64,000 bases of DNA from Tomocerus qinae (taxonomy: Eukaryota > Arthropoda > Collembola > Entomobryomorpha > Tomoceridae). Location: contig CM034549.1 of the NCBI GenBank assembly GCA_020055645.1, positions 7,750,001-7,814,000 on the forward strand. Direction: 5' to 3'. The notes beneath the pieces were generated by a model. The model worked only from the letters and a program-made list of their open reading frames with translations. It was not told the DNA's origin and did no database searches. Positions 40,201-52,305 of the stretch are shown piece after piece (positions within the stretch are counted from its first letter, which is position 1; each line of letters opens with the position of its first letter). Both the position numbers and the translations under genes were made by a program.

Positions 40201-43200
40201 ATTATGCACAGAAATTTTATAGTGGATAAAGAATAATTGCAACTTGTCGATAATCTTTTAGTTGGTTAGTTCCCATTTTCATTTTTTGCTAAGCTAGGGA
40301 TTATTTTAAACTACAGTATAGAATAGATCAAAATCAACTAACACTATACAGAGATAAAAAATTGAAGAGATAAAAAAGTGCAATAAGTAAATGTAATTTA
40401 GTTGCATTTAATTACGATGTTTTTGTACCTTTTTACTAATAATTAGTAAAGAGGAGGTAAGAAGAATCCCTACTGATTTATCCTAAATACGAAGTTTGTT
40501 TGATAATAAGCAAGGATGGTATTTATTGCAAATCCAAATGTACTGGAAATCAAGACATGAGGGAATAATTAAAGAAAATGCAATTTTGGCGGAACGAATG
40601 CATTTAATTGGCTAATTAGAAAGGTACTAATTAATCAGTGAGCTAATGAAATTGTCTGGTAACTATTTAATTATTTTGCTTGTGGGTGGTGGGTTTTGTG
40701 TACGTGCAGAGCTAGGTTCACAATACAATAATGGAATATAATATTACACATTATGGCAGCTTTGATTTGCTAGGGCTTGATCATCATCATTGTATACGTG
40801 CCGTAGTATCGAGTTGGCTGCTAATGCCCTACCACACACAAAACAAAACAAGCTTAATTAAAGTGTGTAGAGTAGACTAATCGTAGAGTGATTCGAGTCT
40901 GCCGAGTACAAAGAAAACGTTGCCCTCTCCGTGAGTCTAATAACAATAGTATTTTCTGTCTCAATGAAAAAATGATTATCTTCTCGTGTGCAGCTATATT
41001 AGAATACTGATTATAAAATGGAATTGGAGTTCAGTCCAGTTGGTCTGAGTTGTTGGTTTCGTTCCGTGATCGGAAGTCGTTGAGAGAAGACTGCTGATTA
41101 AATTCCACAGCTAGTGAAAGTCAATTACATTAGGTGCTTTTATTGTTTTCTCTATTATTGCTATTAGTGCAGAGTAGGGACACAAAGCACCCACATTACA
41201 TACTCACAATACATTCTAATACATATTGCCTTCACTCCTTGAAAACCAGATGGATGCGTTGCAGTCAGACTTTTCAATAAAACAAGCGACAAAATAAACT
41301 TCCCTGACAATACTTTCATGTTACAGGTTAAATATCCCTCTATTACTCTACCTCATCTCCTTCTTATCTGTTATCCTTCATTCAAATTAAAGTTTGCTAA
41401 AAAAATCATGCCAAAATAATAGAAGGAAGTTCAGTTTCTAAAATTGCAACATTTCCCCCATTTTACTAATTGCTTACTTCTAATTATCTACCACAAAATA
41501 AATTTTATTTCAGTTATTTACAGCATGATTAAAAAATTGTCCACTTAAGACTTTCACTTTCCCTGAACTTTTACTTACTGCTTTCTCCAGATACAATTAT
41601 AATAAAAAACCTACACCTTATACCAGATCAAAACAATTTTACAGGCCACTTTCCCCGAATTTTTTAAAAGAGAAAATTAGACGAAAATGGCGCAACTGAT
41701 TTCATAAACATTTTATTTTTTAGCGGAGAAAGTTTTGAGTTAGCGGAGAAAGTATTATGTGGAATAATTTTCTGGCCATTTTGTATTTAATGAAATTGCT
41801 AAAACTTTAGATAAACAACAGAGCCCTAGGGTTTTAGCGGTGTCACGACAAGATATAATCATCCAGAACCAAAATAATTTTCTAATAGTGCTACCTGAAT
41901 TTGTATGTTTTTTGCAAATGTCACTAATTGGTATATAGAGACAGGTTTTTTTGCCTGTAGAATAAAATACCCTGTAACATAATGGTGCTGCGTGTATTAC
42001 ACAGAAGAGTGGTAGAATTGAAGTCGAGTCTACCTGGAGAGAAGCAGAAAAATGTCATTAGTTATTTAGAAGACTAATCTCCCCTCTAGCTGTCTATTCG
42101 TCTATTGATAGGGACACGGGAGTAGCGAAGAAGGTAGAAATAGCCGAGGCAAGTACACTAAAATAAGGTCTTTATTATCAAAACTGCGCTCAATTACTGT
42201 TACCTCACAAAAGTATCAATTGGTTTATTAACTTAGGTTGTAGTCGTGTGTAGCAGTTGGAGAGTTGTAAAAAAGTAAAACAAACAATTGTCTATCATGC
42301 AGCAGTAGACAAACATTAGCAATGTATTTTTCCTACGCGTTCGTATATGTAATATGTATGTGCCATCTAAATAACCAAACTACTATCTATATCATCCTAT
42401 ACGATACTAACTACACAAAAGTTTATATATAATAACGTAGTATTACTATTAGTTAATTATACTTGTGCTAGTAGACTAATAAAAGATAATACAAATAGTT
42501 AGTTAGTGCGATGCTTTGGTTTATGTATAATATAGGCACGTCAGTAGTGTATTTATCGTCAGTAATTGATTTGGAACAAGGCAATTTCTAAATTGCGACC
42601 GGTGAATAGAGCTAAATTGTTTAAATGAGTAATAAATTGATGCTGTGTGTTCAATGCTCTCTCTCCTCGCTCCTTTAACTTTCAGCTTCACTCGACTACA
42701 CTCAATGCTAGGACTTGGATGGGTGGAGCACGGAACTCTCACGATTAGTTCAACAGGGAAATCCACTGAACCTGCATGAATCACAAGAAATCCAATTCTA
42801 GGCGAGGCGAGACACAAAACTTACATCACTCAACACAGTACTAACAATTAATGTATTTGTTTGCATTATTATTATATTCTTAGTATGACAGATTCATTAT
42901 TTTAATGGTTTTCACATTTATACATCGTTAGGTATTAATTCCTGCATTAAATTGTGATTATAATACATAAATATGTATTTAAGTACTTAAAGTATATCAA
43001 CTTTGAAAGCTGATTACAGACTTGACATTTTATAAACCAGGAAAAAGGAAATCCCAATTTAAATATGTTTTGGTATTAAGTTTAGGAGCTTTGTACGCAG
43101 TTGAGTTAGTTTACACAGTGTGTAATGTATATGTAGGAGATGGGTATAGGTAGATGTAGTTTGTGAATAAAATAGAAGTAGGTTGCTATTCAGTAAGATT

Positions 43201-44536
43201 GAAATTGGTTTGAGTAGGTGTAGTTACTTAGGCTGTTAGTAGGAAGAGTCTGGATGGGATGTGATGTGAGACGAGACGGAGGAAAGGAGGCCAGTAAATT
43301 TTAATTAGACACCATTACATTAATTTCAGCTGGGAAGCCGGACGTGATCTGGATCTCGAATCGGATTAAACCATGAGAATATTTATTTGACAAAGATCTC
43401 ACGTAGCTCTTCTCCTCATCTCGCTATACTCATATTATTATTATTAGGCACTGTAACATCTCCGACGTCCTTCTCCGCATCGACTTGGATTATTACTGCG
43501 CTACTTACTGATACCTCCTACTACTACTACCCATACAGACTCTCCTGTATAACCTTATCAATACTTGACTACATTGTTGCGATTAGCTCTTTATATTTAT
43601 TGCTTATTTATTAGGACATGCATCTATAACTTACAACCCAAGGCAAAACTCCATCTCTACAATTGCGACACATCTTCCAGTAATTAATAATTATCCAACT
43701 TTATCTTCCACCTTGTTGGATAAGTATTTTATGTAACCAACTCAAAATATCTAAGTGGAACAAGCATAATAATTTTTGTATTAATACGTATTTCTTCAGA
43801 CCACTCTTCAAAAAGCAATTTGACTAGTTGTTCCACCAAAATATTTTAAGGATAGGATTAGTAATAATTTTATAACCAAACCTAATGGATTTCTTCGAAG
43901 ATTAAAAATATTCTATACGTAAAAAAATTATTACAAAATTTTAAGAAGATATGGCAAGTTATATAATTTTAATTACTAAAGATTATACTAGTAAAGTCTT
44001 ATGCCATGTTTTTAAAAATATTAGATGATTATTTTTCGTAGTAGAGTAGGATTGAAGATATTTGTAAATTTAAGCTGAAGACAGCCACACCTGTTAGATA
44101 AATGTGCACAATTTATTTAAGAGGTTGTTATAACTGTTATTTATTAAATCAACGGGTGGCGGGAGATTTGAATCCTCAGTAAAATAAAATTTACTCCCAT
44201 TTAAATAAACTTTTAATTCACCTAAATTACGCTTTAAAACATTCAAATTTTACACCAAAGCAGCCTAAACTACCTCTTGAAAGTAAAATCTTTTAATACA
44301 ATTTTAACTCACTCATAAACTACAACTATATCTTATTTCATCTTTTCATCATATTCTTCGGCAAGAACTTTTGCTCACAATCGCTCTATACAGGCGGGAA
44401 CTACTGTCTACACATACAGATAAGAAAACTTTCTTTATATGTACGGCCACTGAGGCAGTAAACTAATTTTATAAAATCCTGCCCTGAAAGTCAAAGATAC
44501 TGGCACCCGTCTACGTTTATATCTAGAATTCCTGAT
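37275..44536. other. Non-coding stretch before the retrotransposon
   Basis: No frame of interest is present, and no protein family is recognised. A direct repeat TTAGCGGAGAAAGT occurs twice near 41720-41755. The last few hundred bases probably contain the 5' untranslated region of the retrotransposon. The word AATATTAGA at 44017-44025 recurs just after the retrotransposon 3' end (55820-55828) and could be a target duplication, but this is weak. Confidence 0.5.
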
Positions 44537-44542
44537 TTGACC

Positions 44543-45409
44543 ATGACGGGAAGAAGCAGAAAACCAGTCCAGCACTCACCCAAAGACAGCAACGGCGAAA
44601 AAAATAAAAAAAGAAAAACAGAGCAGCCCTTTCATGATTTATCTGGATCTTCAACAAGTGCTACTGTAATGGACGAATCTACTTCATCAGAGGACAAGTT
44701 AAATGAAATTCTGAAACAAATGAAAACTATGAATACAACTTTCACAGCTGATCTGGCAACTCTGAAGCAAACCAATGTCAATATAACATCAACCCTTGGA
44801 TCCATCGTTGACGACGTTAAAGAACTTACCCTACAAAACACGGAACTAAAAAATCAGGTGACTTTACTACACAAAAAGGTTTACCAATTGGAATCCGAAA
44901 ACCAACGTCTTGATACAGAGCTTAGAAAGAAAAATTTAATCATTTTTGGAGTTCCCGATACTGCAGATGAAAACGAGACAGAAACTCGGCAAAAAGTACA
45001 AGATATTTTAATCAACAAGCTAAAGCTTAACCACATCAACTTAGATACTGCATTCAGAATCTCCAAGTTTGCCAATAATAAAAGTAGACCCATACGATTC
45101 AACGTTGTGCTTCAAAGTGAAAGAAAACAAATCTTACTAAATAGAAACCTGTTAAAGTTGCCCCCTGGCAGCCTTGACACCCCAATTTTCATCAATGAGG
45201 ATCTACCACTGAACGCTAGACTAGCTAAAAAACTTCTACGTGACAAGCAAAAGGAGTCTGACTTGGCAAATATTCCTGCGAAAATTGACTTTTCAAAAAA
45301 CGAAATACTAGTCAATGGTGTAATTTGGAAAGTTGTAAATAGTGCTCTAATTCAGCAAAATTTTTTATCCCGAAATCCACCTCAAATCAACCGAAGTCCT
45401 ACAATCTGA
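44543..45409 (+). CDS. Non-LTR retrotransposon ORF1 (coiled-coil RNA-binding protein)
   Basis: From the ATG at 44543 the frame runs 288 codons to TGA at 45407-45409. The N-terminus is basic (a KNKKRK cluster). Residues about 48-130 follow a leucine/valine heptad pattern typical of a trimeric coiled coil. The segment K-N-L-I-I-F-G-V-P starts a domain of the L1 ORF1-like RNA-binding type: later R-P-I-R-F-N-V-V, then I-N-E-D-L and a basic K-L-L-R-D-K stretch. Such proteins bind element RNA and chaperone nucleic acids during reverse transcription. No CCHC knuckle is visible. The frame is intact. An in-frame TTG two codons upstream is unlikely to be the start. The element's ORF2 follows in another frame, overlapping its end. 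Confidence 0.8.
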   Translation: MTGRSRKPVQHSPKDSNGEKNKKRKTEQPFHDLSGSSTSATVMDESTSSEDKLNEILKQMKTMNTTFTADLATLKQTNVNITSTLGSIVDDVKELTLQNTELKNQVTLLHKKVYQLESENQRLDTELRKKNLIIFGVPDTADENETETRQKVQDILINKLKLNHINLDTAFRISKFANNKSRPIRFNVVLQSERKQILLNRNLLKLPPGSLDTPIFINEDLPLNARLAKKLLRDKQKESDLANIPAKIDFSKNEILVNGVIWKVVNSALIQQNFLSRNPPQINRSPTI

Positions 45410-47908
45410 AAACGGCGCATATCAACATCCAATCTATTCGTAAAAAATTCTTCTTATTCAATAATTTTCTTACTGACAATAATTTGGACATATGCTGTAT
45501 AACAGAAACATTTTGGAAGGAAGGCACAATCGCCCCACTGTGTACCGGTTATAATATCCTTAGAACAGATAGACAGTACAAAGGCCACGGTGGTATGGCT
45601 CTATTTATTCGTAATAATCTAAAAACTAAAGCTTATCTATTCCATAGTGATAATTTAACTAAAAACAATAACTTAGAATATACCGCTACTACAGTACAAA
45701 ACAAGTTTAATAAGTCATTTGTAATTGTTTGTATATATAGAATTCCTGACTACAAAACCGCGCAAATAGATCTTGACATTGATTCCCTAAATACGATATT
45801 CGCAGAATTAAAAAAGGGTAACAAAAAATTTTTCATTTACGGAGATTTTAACCTCAGAACACCTGCCTCATATGCTAAATTAGAAAATGTCTTAATAAGT
45901 AATTCTCTAACTCAAATGGTAAACGAACCTACAAGAGGTAAACATATGTTAGATTTATTTATTACAAATGATACTAGTACTGTAAACAAACTAACTGTTG
46001 TAGAGCCTCACCTATCAGATCACAGATCAGTGCTAGTCGATTTAAATTTTGAAAAACCTATCTTTCCGAGGAAACGCATTTATTACCGTAATTATAAATG
46101 TATAGATAACGATCAGTTCTTAAAAGAACTTGACAATATAAGATGGATAACTAGTGATACTCTTGATAATAATTATGAAAGTCTGTGCTATAATGTAATC
46201 AAACTGCTTGATAAATACGCACCTATCAAAACCAAAGTAATTACCTGTAGGCCTATAAAAAAGATTCTTACAAAGGAAGCTACAAAAATTAAAAGACTGA
46301 GAAACAAAGCCTATAAAATTTTTAAAAAGAGTCCTTCCATAGTAAATAGAGATACCGTTAAAAAATATAATACCGAATTAAAACGCATGATTCATAGGGA
46401 TACCAAAAATCAATTAAATATTGAAATTGTAAAAAACGGAGTATTTGACACATTGAATAAGTTCCTTCCTCTTAAAAGTAAAAATGCACAAACCACTATT
46501 GACATTGATCCTACTATTATAAATGACTATTTCGTATCAATATGTAAACCTCCAGAAAATGTAAATAGTAACTTAGATCGGCCTTCAGAGTTACCCACTG
46601 TTAATGATAGTTTTAAAATTAGTAATATCTCACATTCGAATGTTGAGTCGGCTTGGAAAACTATTAAGAAAAAACATTCATGTACATTAGATTCTTTAAA
46701 CATATCACCGACTGTTATAAATACATTTCTCAAGTCACCAAACTTTTTAGTACATATTAGCAATCTTTTTAACCAAAGTATTACACAAAACGTAGTACCT
46801 AAATGTTTAAAAATTTCTAGAGTAATTCCTATTCCTAAGATTAAGTCTCCTACAGAACCCACACATTTAAGGCCTATTACTATACAGTGTGTTTTACTTA
46901 AACTAAAAGAAAAATGCGTTCATCCACAATTAGTTACCTATATAAATAAATGCAATATATTAAGTACACAACAGTTTGGCTTCAGACCCAAACATTCTAC
47001 CACATATGCTATGATAGCTTTGACAGATATACTATATAATCATGTTAGTATTGGTAATATCAATATTCTTTTGACAATGGACATTGCCAAAGGGTTCGAT
47101 AAAGTAGCCTCAGAAATATTGCTGCAAAAGTTAAATTGGTATAATATTGACCCAGATTGGTTTAAATCATATTTAGACGGTCGCTCGCAGTACGTTCAAT
47201 GTTCCAATACAAGTTCTGACACGAAAAACATCTATACTTCAGTCCCACAAGGAAGTATACTTGGTCCTTTGTTATTTTTAATTATGATTAATGATCTGCC
47301 ATTACATGTAAAGAATTCTATAACCTTTCTTTTCGCGGACGACAATTGTATAGTAATTTCTGGTCCACCAAATAATATATTATATTTACTTGAACTGCTT
47401 AAGAAGGACGTTGAGAGTATACAAAACTGGATGTTAGAAAATAAAATGTCGCTAAATGAAAATAAAACGGAATTAATTGTAATCGCTAAAGAATCTGTTT
47501 TGGCTAAGTTACCAGATATAAGTCTACAAATAGGTGACACTATAGTAAAACCGGTGGATAAAATAAGAATCTTAGGGTTAATTTTAGACAAACATCTAAC
47601 TTGGAATGATGACATCAATGGCCGTGTGCTAAAGTGCAATAATATTCTTAGATCCATTTATCCAATTCAAAACATGTTAACATTAGGAAATCGTAAAACT
47701 GTTATTAATGCATACTTACTACCTGTGATTAGATATATGTGTGTAATATGGGGTACCGCTACAAAAAATAGGTTAAGTACAGTTGAAAATGTAATTCGGC
47801 GTGCTGGAAGATATGTTTTAGGATTAAGAAAGTACGATAGTGTTAAACTAGAATTGACCACATCTCTACAATGGTTTGTACCCACGTTTTTGTATAAATA
47901 TGAAACTT
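45343..47908 (+). CDS. Non-LTR retrotransposon ORF2, N-terminal portion (endonuclease + reverse transcriptase)
   Basis: The frame opens after a TAG at 45340-45342 and overlaps ORF1 by 67 bases. No ATG precedes the conserved H-I-N-I-Q-S-I motif (about 45419), so translation probably starts by reinitiation or at a non-AUG codon. Counting from TTG 45484 as residue 1, the APE-type endonuclease has the Glu of I-T-E-T-F at 8, Y-G-D-F-N near 121 and S-D-H-R at 178-181. The reverse transcriptase has R-P-I-T at 463-466, Q-F-G-F-R near 499, M-D-I-A-K-G-F-D with D533, P-Q-G-S-I-L-G-P and the catalytic F-A-D-D at 617-620. All key acids are present. Homology stops where the DNA transposon begins at 47909; the frame then reads 13 codons of foreign sequence to TAG. 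The organisation suggests a CR1/L2/Jockey-related clade. Confidence 0.88.
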
Positions 47909-48528
47909 GTAAAGGGGAGTACCGGGTTTCGCTGGACGAATTGGCCTAGGTCAATTGAATTTTGAAAAAATCCCATGAAAATCAAATGGAACATGGGTGG
48001 GCCTGAGATTCTTTCGAAAAAATTGTCGTAGTTACTGAAGTTTGAGCATAAATAGTAGAAAAAAAGATAAGATCCTCTATAAAATGGTATTCCTCCGCTA
48101 ATGATTCCAAGGTGATTATAGCATAAGAGTTACAGGAGGAGGGAGAGGTAAGTTGCCATAATCAATTTAAATGACAATTATGACATTGTGAGCGGGAAAA
48201 CCTAATCAAATAATACCTAAAATCTCATTGCAATAAATCTTCATCATTTTATCCGTTGTGGCTGTGAAAACCGGGTCGTGATCTTCAATTCAAAGGTGAT
48301 TTTTTATTGTTTTATCTCAGTTTTTGTCCGATTTGTGTTGTTTTATGGAGAAGGACACCAGGTAGGGACCATGAGGGGTGCATTGCACAACGCACTCAGG
48401 GTTGTTTCACTGAAGAGAAGTCCTTGAGTGTCCTTTTAAGGGCACATCAAAATCAAGGAATTGTCTTCAGTGGGACGTCGTTGCACTAGCGTTCTAGTGT
48501 TGGTCGAGCCCGTCTCAGCATATTTACA
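47909..48528 (+). other. Left end and 5' leader of the DNA transposon
   Basis: It starts with the terminal inverted repeat and has no convincing coding sequence before the proposed first transposase exon. The promoter should lie here, but no clear TATA box is placed. Confidence 0.55.
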
Positions 48529-48580
48529 ATGCCTTCATATGGGACTCCACTCGGAGTGGTCTTGCGACCCAAGCCCGAAG
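48529..48580 (+). CDS. Proposed first exon of the transposase gene
   Basis: ATG is followed by 17 codons (M-P-S-Y-G-T-P-L-G-...) and a donor G|GTAAAT at 48581. The one-base overhang pairs exactly with exon 2 starting GG GCT AAG at 49015. The intron is 434 bases and contains the 25-bp tandem repeat. Only phase and splice-site fit support it. Confidence 0.4.
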
Positions 48581-48812
48581 GTAAATAACATCAATTTGAT
48601 AGGGTAGGCTAGTTTAGTAAATTCCGGCCCGTGGCCATTATGGAATTTAATTTCAATTTAAATTAGACATAGGATGTAGGGATCAGGGTTTTCTTTCTTT
48701 TAATTTTTTGCAATATTAAATTGGTCATATTATTTTAATGTTTCATAATATTTCGGACTATCAATTAGTCAATAATTACCTCAATTTTAACAAAATATTT
48801 CGATAATAAATG

Positions 48813-48987
48813 GACCGTATCATTTCAATTTTAAAGAGAACGTATCATTTCAATTTTAAAGAGACCGTATCATTTCAATTTTAAAAAGTCCGTATCATTT
48901 CAATTTTAAAGAGACCGTATCATTTCAATTTTAAAGAGACCGTATCATTTCAATTTTAAAGAGACCGTATCATTTCAATTTTAATGT
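48813..48987. repeat. 25-bp tandem repeat, seven copies, in the transposase intron
   Basis: The unit starts GACCGTATCATTTCAATTTT; CGTATC recurs at 48816, 48841, 48866, 48891, 48916, 48941 and 48966, exactly 25 bases apart. An eighth, decayed copy follows from 48988. It could hold binding sites for the transposase or a host factor, or be a neutral expansion. Confidence 0.95.
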
Positions 48988-49014
48988 GACCATATTCTTT
49001 GAATTACGTTACAG

Positions 49015-49806
49015 GGGCTAAGAAATCTTGTGGTTCAGCAATGCCTGGAATTCGCCAAAATTGTTCAGCTTGCTTGCGAAGAATTGAAAAGGGTGGAAGA
49101 AAAATTGAAAGCATCTGGACAAATATTCAACTTTACAAAATATTTCTAAACAATTCTGGAGTCGTAAAAGAGTTTGACAAGGAAAAGGATTATGTTTGCA
49201 ACAATTGTAATCTACGGATTTTGAATTGCGAATTCTGGTTGATAAAGCAAAAGGTTTCTAAAAACCCTGCTTCTAGAACTGATAACACTCATGAGCAAAT
49301 GGATTTTCAAACGGAGGCCCAAAGTGATTTTGATTTTTCATCTATTATAAACGACTCAATGGATATTTCATCCCAATCATCAATTTCGTCTGTGCCAGGG
49401 GACTTTCAATCAACTCACTCTGTGGATTCCTTAGCCACGACTGTTAGCTATGATTCTCAATCGTCAATTAGTTCGGCCGGATTTAGTGGATATTCATCTA
49501 ATCCATGCTCAAGTTACAGTGACAGTATTTCTTTCGTTAGTGAAATGGGGTCCGAACAAGGAAATATGCCTTCAGAACATTCGACAGATAACTCTGCTGT
49601 GTTTAAAATTCCATCAAAACAAGCCATTAGAGTTGATGTCCCATCGTGCCGAAGTACTATGAGCAAGTGTTTCATTTGCGGAAACAAAAATAAAGAGGGA
49701 AGACTCCGCATTCCAAAAAGAGCAATAGTGTCCATTTGGTTCAATAAAAAAGTTTTAATTCCGATGAACAACCGATGTTGCGAAAAACATCTAACTGACA
49801 CGGGGG
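49015..49806 (+). CDS. Transposase segment 1: zinc fingers and Ser-rich linker
   Basis: From M-P-G-I-R-Q-N onward a finger is visible: C-S-A-C, then after about 45 residues C-N-N-C. A region of about 120 residues rich in Ser, Asp and Gln follows, with S-S-I-S-S repeated. The second finger has C-F-I-C, then about 30 residues later C-C-E-K-H. The frame ends at a TAG eight bases after the G5 run; dropping one G would continue into Y-F-S-D-E-A, which joins the DDE segment. Fingers at this place usually bind the transposon ends. They do not match a classical THAP signature, though they may be a distant relative. Confidence 0.7.
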
Positions 49807-50948
49807 TATTTTAGTGATGAAGCCGAAAAGAAGATTATTGCATCGCATAATTCTACTTTATTAACTGGGACGGAAATCAAAAATATGCTATCATCCTTTA
49901 GTGCCAAGGTATTTTCCTCAGTGAATACGGTAACATTTGATGAACATTCTCAGTATACTAGCGACGATTACGAGCTATTGACAGGATTGTCAAAGAAAAA
50001 TTTCGATCACACCTTGGAATTTATTTCATGTGATATACGTAACAGTTGCAACCGTACAAAACGGAACGCACTTGGGTTATTCCTAATGAAATTAAAAAGT
50101 AACCTATCTCAACAAGTGCTTTCCATTATGTTTAACATGAATTGCCAGCAACGTGTAAGTGATACTATTGAAACTGTTCGCTTAGCTCTGGAAAAACGCT
50201 TCGTTCCTCTTTATCTGGGATATCATCATCTGACTAGAGAGGAAGCTCAAATACATCAATCTAAGTTTGCTCACACTCTCTTTGGAGCTGAAGATAATTC
50301 AATGTGCCTCATAGCCGACGGAACTTACCTGTATATAGAGCAATTAACGGATCACGAAGACCAGAAAAAGACATACTCAAATCATAAGCACGGTAATTTG
50401 GTCAAGCCCATGATGGTTATTCATCCTAAAGGGTACATACAAAATGCGGATGGTTTGTACTTTGGCGACAACGGAAACAATGATTCCAATATATTAAAAG
50501 CAATGTTACTGGATGAAAATGGAATCAGCTCGTTCCTTCGCCCAAATGATTTTATTCTTCTCGATAGAGGTTTTAGGGATGTTATTGATCAGCTTCATGA
50601 AAAAGGATATAAAACTTACTCTCCCTCATGTTTGCAGAAAAAGCAGCCGCAGTTCACAACAGCAGAAGCAAATGAAACAAGGAAAGTCACAATGATGCGT
50701 TGGACTGTCGAGGCAAAAAATGGACACGCTAAAAGGTTCAAATTTCTTGCAGAAAAGATCGAAGCTACTTATCTGCCTAAACTTCCCTCTATTTTTAGGA
50801 TTGTTTGTGCTTTCCTTAATGCATATTCGAAGCCCCTCTTTACTGACGACGAGGAACATATGGCAATGGCCAACAGTGTTGTGCTTAGAATGGATCAAGA
50901 AAATCAGTTGAAAGTCAAAGTAGAGGAATTGAACTTGGGACGGAAAAA
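49807..50948 (+). CDS. Transposase segment 2: DDE_Tnp_4-like catalytic core
   Basis: The open frame includes ATG 49885. Counting from that Met, the first catalytic Asp is D145 in I-A-D-G-T-Y (codon at 50317). The second is D227 in I-L-L-D-R-G-F. The Glu is E276 in R-W-T-V-E-A-K-N-G. The spacing between the second Asp and the Glu is 48 residues. Y-S-N-H-K-H-G-N-L-V-K-P and D-N-G-N-N-D-S fit the conserved strands between the first two acids in IS5/PIF/ISL2EU-type enzymes. The core would cut and join transposon ends with two metal ions. It is undamaged internally. Confidence 0.82.
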
Positions 50949-51442
50949 GAATCAATTTAATACCAGCTTGTAAAGAAAGTCTTCCGGATTTCCCTAAGTT
51001 GACTGAAATTGACTTGAAGAAAATTACTCTAGGAAAGTATCAGCTCCACAATGCCCCTCTTTACACACGACGCCATCTTAAGAAAGATCCCAGTTATTTG
51101 TTTTGGACATTTGAAGAACCTGAACTTTCAGGAATGTTAAAAGCAAAAATTAGTTCCCGTTTTGGACAGAAAACGCATCAAGTTTGGATCACATTTGATA
51201 ACTCGATTACTGGAGAAAAAGCTGTAACTGGTTGGTATTGTCTCTGCAAAAATGGTGCTCGCACGCTAGGCTGCTGCAGCCATATCACCTCAGTGTTGTG
51301 GTACCTAGGGTATGCTAGACATCAAACCGATGATTTAGTTTCTAACAAACGTGGATTAGCTGAAAACATTCTAGATGCGGCAGAGATATTAAAACGTCAT
51401 CTAGAAGAGAGCCAAGGGGAAAGTGAAAATGAAGAAGTATAA
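50949..51442 (+). CDS. Transposase segment 3: C-terminal SWIM zinc finger
   Basis: After the A-run shift the frame continues P-A-C-K-E-S-L-P-D-F and runs to TAA at 51440-51442. Counting from TTG 50999 as residue 1, C81-x-C83 and C93-x-H95 form a CxCx9CxH SWIM finger within the sequence C-L-C-K-N-G-A-R-T-L-G-C-C-S-H. SWIM fingers bind DNA or protein and occur in MULE and other transposases. The end is acidic (E-S-E-N-E-E-V). Confidence 0.78.
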
Positions 51443-52305
51443 GTTTTAATGTTAATTTGTTCCAAAAATATTTTATCTAATAAGTTTATTGTTCCTTATT
51501 TCACTACAAAAATATGGAGTTCAATTTATGAGTTTTACCTTAGAATGCAAATAATTTTAAGAAAATATTTACGTAATTTTGTATGTAAAGTTTTAAACTA
51601 TTGAATTTATAAATATAGAGTGTTGATTAGTTCTACAGAAAAATTTAATTGAAATTGTATTATTTCATAAACATACCATAATAGTTAGATGTATATTATT
51701 TTTTAATATAGTATATCGGTTTGAGTGCATTGTTGGGAATTAAAAAGCATAATTATCGAAAAAAAATAGTATATTAGTAAGATTAGTACATAGCAGACAT
51801 TGCTAATAGTATAAAAAATATGGTTAAATTCAATGGGTATTACTTCGTCAAAGAGGTGTTCAGAGATATGTACAATATGTTACCCACAAATTGCTTCCCT
51901 CATTTCAAAATGCATGTTAAGTGGTCAAAACGTTTTGAGTAAACATTTTTGGGCTGAGAATTATGAATTAGAATTTTTAACGCTTTACTACCCGTAATAT
52001 TTTACCCTAACACATTCATTTTCCAATTAAAATCCAAGTCCAAAAATATACCCCCGGCCTGGGTGGGGACAGATGGAATGGGACCATTTACCGGATTAGT
52101 TTATGTCCGGTAAACATTCGTTAAAATAGAGTCACACCCAAATATTCCACGATATAGAGGTGTCTTTGTTTCAGGGTCTTGTGAACCTAAGAAGCCCACC
52201 TGATGAGAGCACGTAATGGTTTGTTATACAACAACCTTGACTTAGGTTAATTTTTTGTAAACTTGTGACGTAGCATCCTTAATAAGCAAAGTGCATATTG
52301 AAGTG
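51443..52305. other. 3' region of the transposase gene
   Basis: This AT-rich stretch has no coding potential. It presumably contains the 3' untranslated region and terminator signals of the transposase transcript. Confidence 0.5.

Larger units (their letters stand above)
44543..47908 (+). mobile_element. CR1/Jockey-like non-LTR retrotransposon, 5' part (interrupted)
   Basis: This part contains ORF1 and most of ORF2. The true 5' end lies upstream of 44543 but cannot be placed. The element continues at 55303 after a DNA transposon insertion. Both parts remain open in frame, which suggests the element was intact when interrupted. Confidence 0.85.
48529..51442 (+). pseudogene. DDE transposase with zinc-finger N-terminus and SWIM finger; two frameshifts
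   Basis: A proposed first exon (48529-48580) gives 17 codons from ATG and a donor GAAG|GTAAAT. It joins in phase to an acceptor ending TTACAG at 49014, and exon 2 runs from 49015 to the TAA ending 51442. The product would be about 820 residues. In order: a CxxC...CxxC finger, a Ser-rich linker, a second Cys/His finger, a DDE_Tnp_4-like catalytic core and a C-terminal SWIM finger. Exon 2 is broken twice: one extra base in a G run (49802-49806) and one extra base in an A run (50944-50948). Conserved sequence continues immediately in the next frame each time. Otherwise it has no stops and the catalytic residues are intact. This is either a newly dead gene or an assembly error at homopolymers. 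If exon 1 is wrong, translation could start at ATG 49041. Confidence 0.78.

Noticed and set aside
42997..43016. TTTGAAAGCTGATT, identical to the 3' part of the bantam microRNA
   Set aside because: The seed region does not match and the flanks do not form a precursor hairpin.
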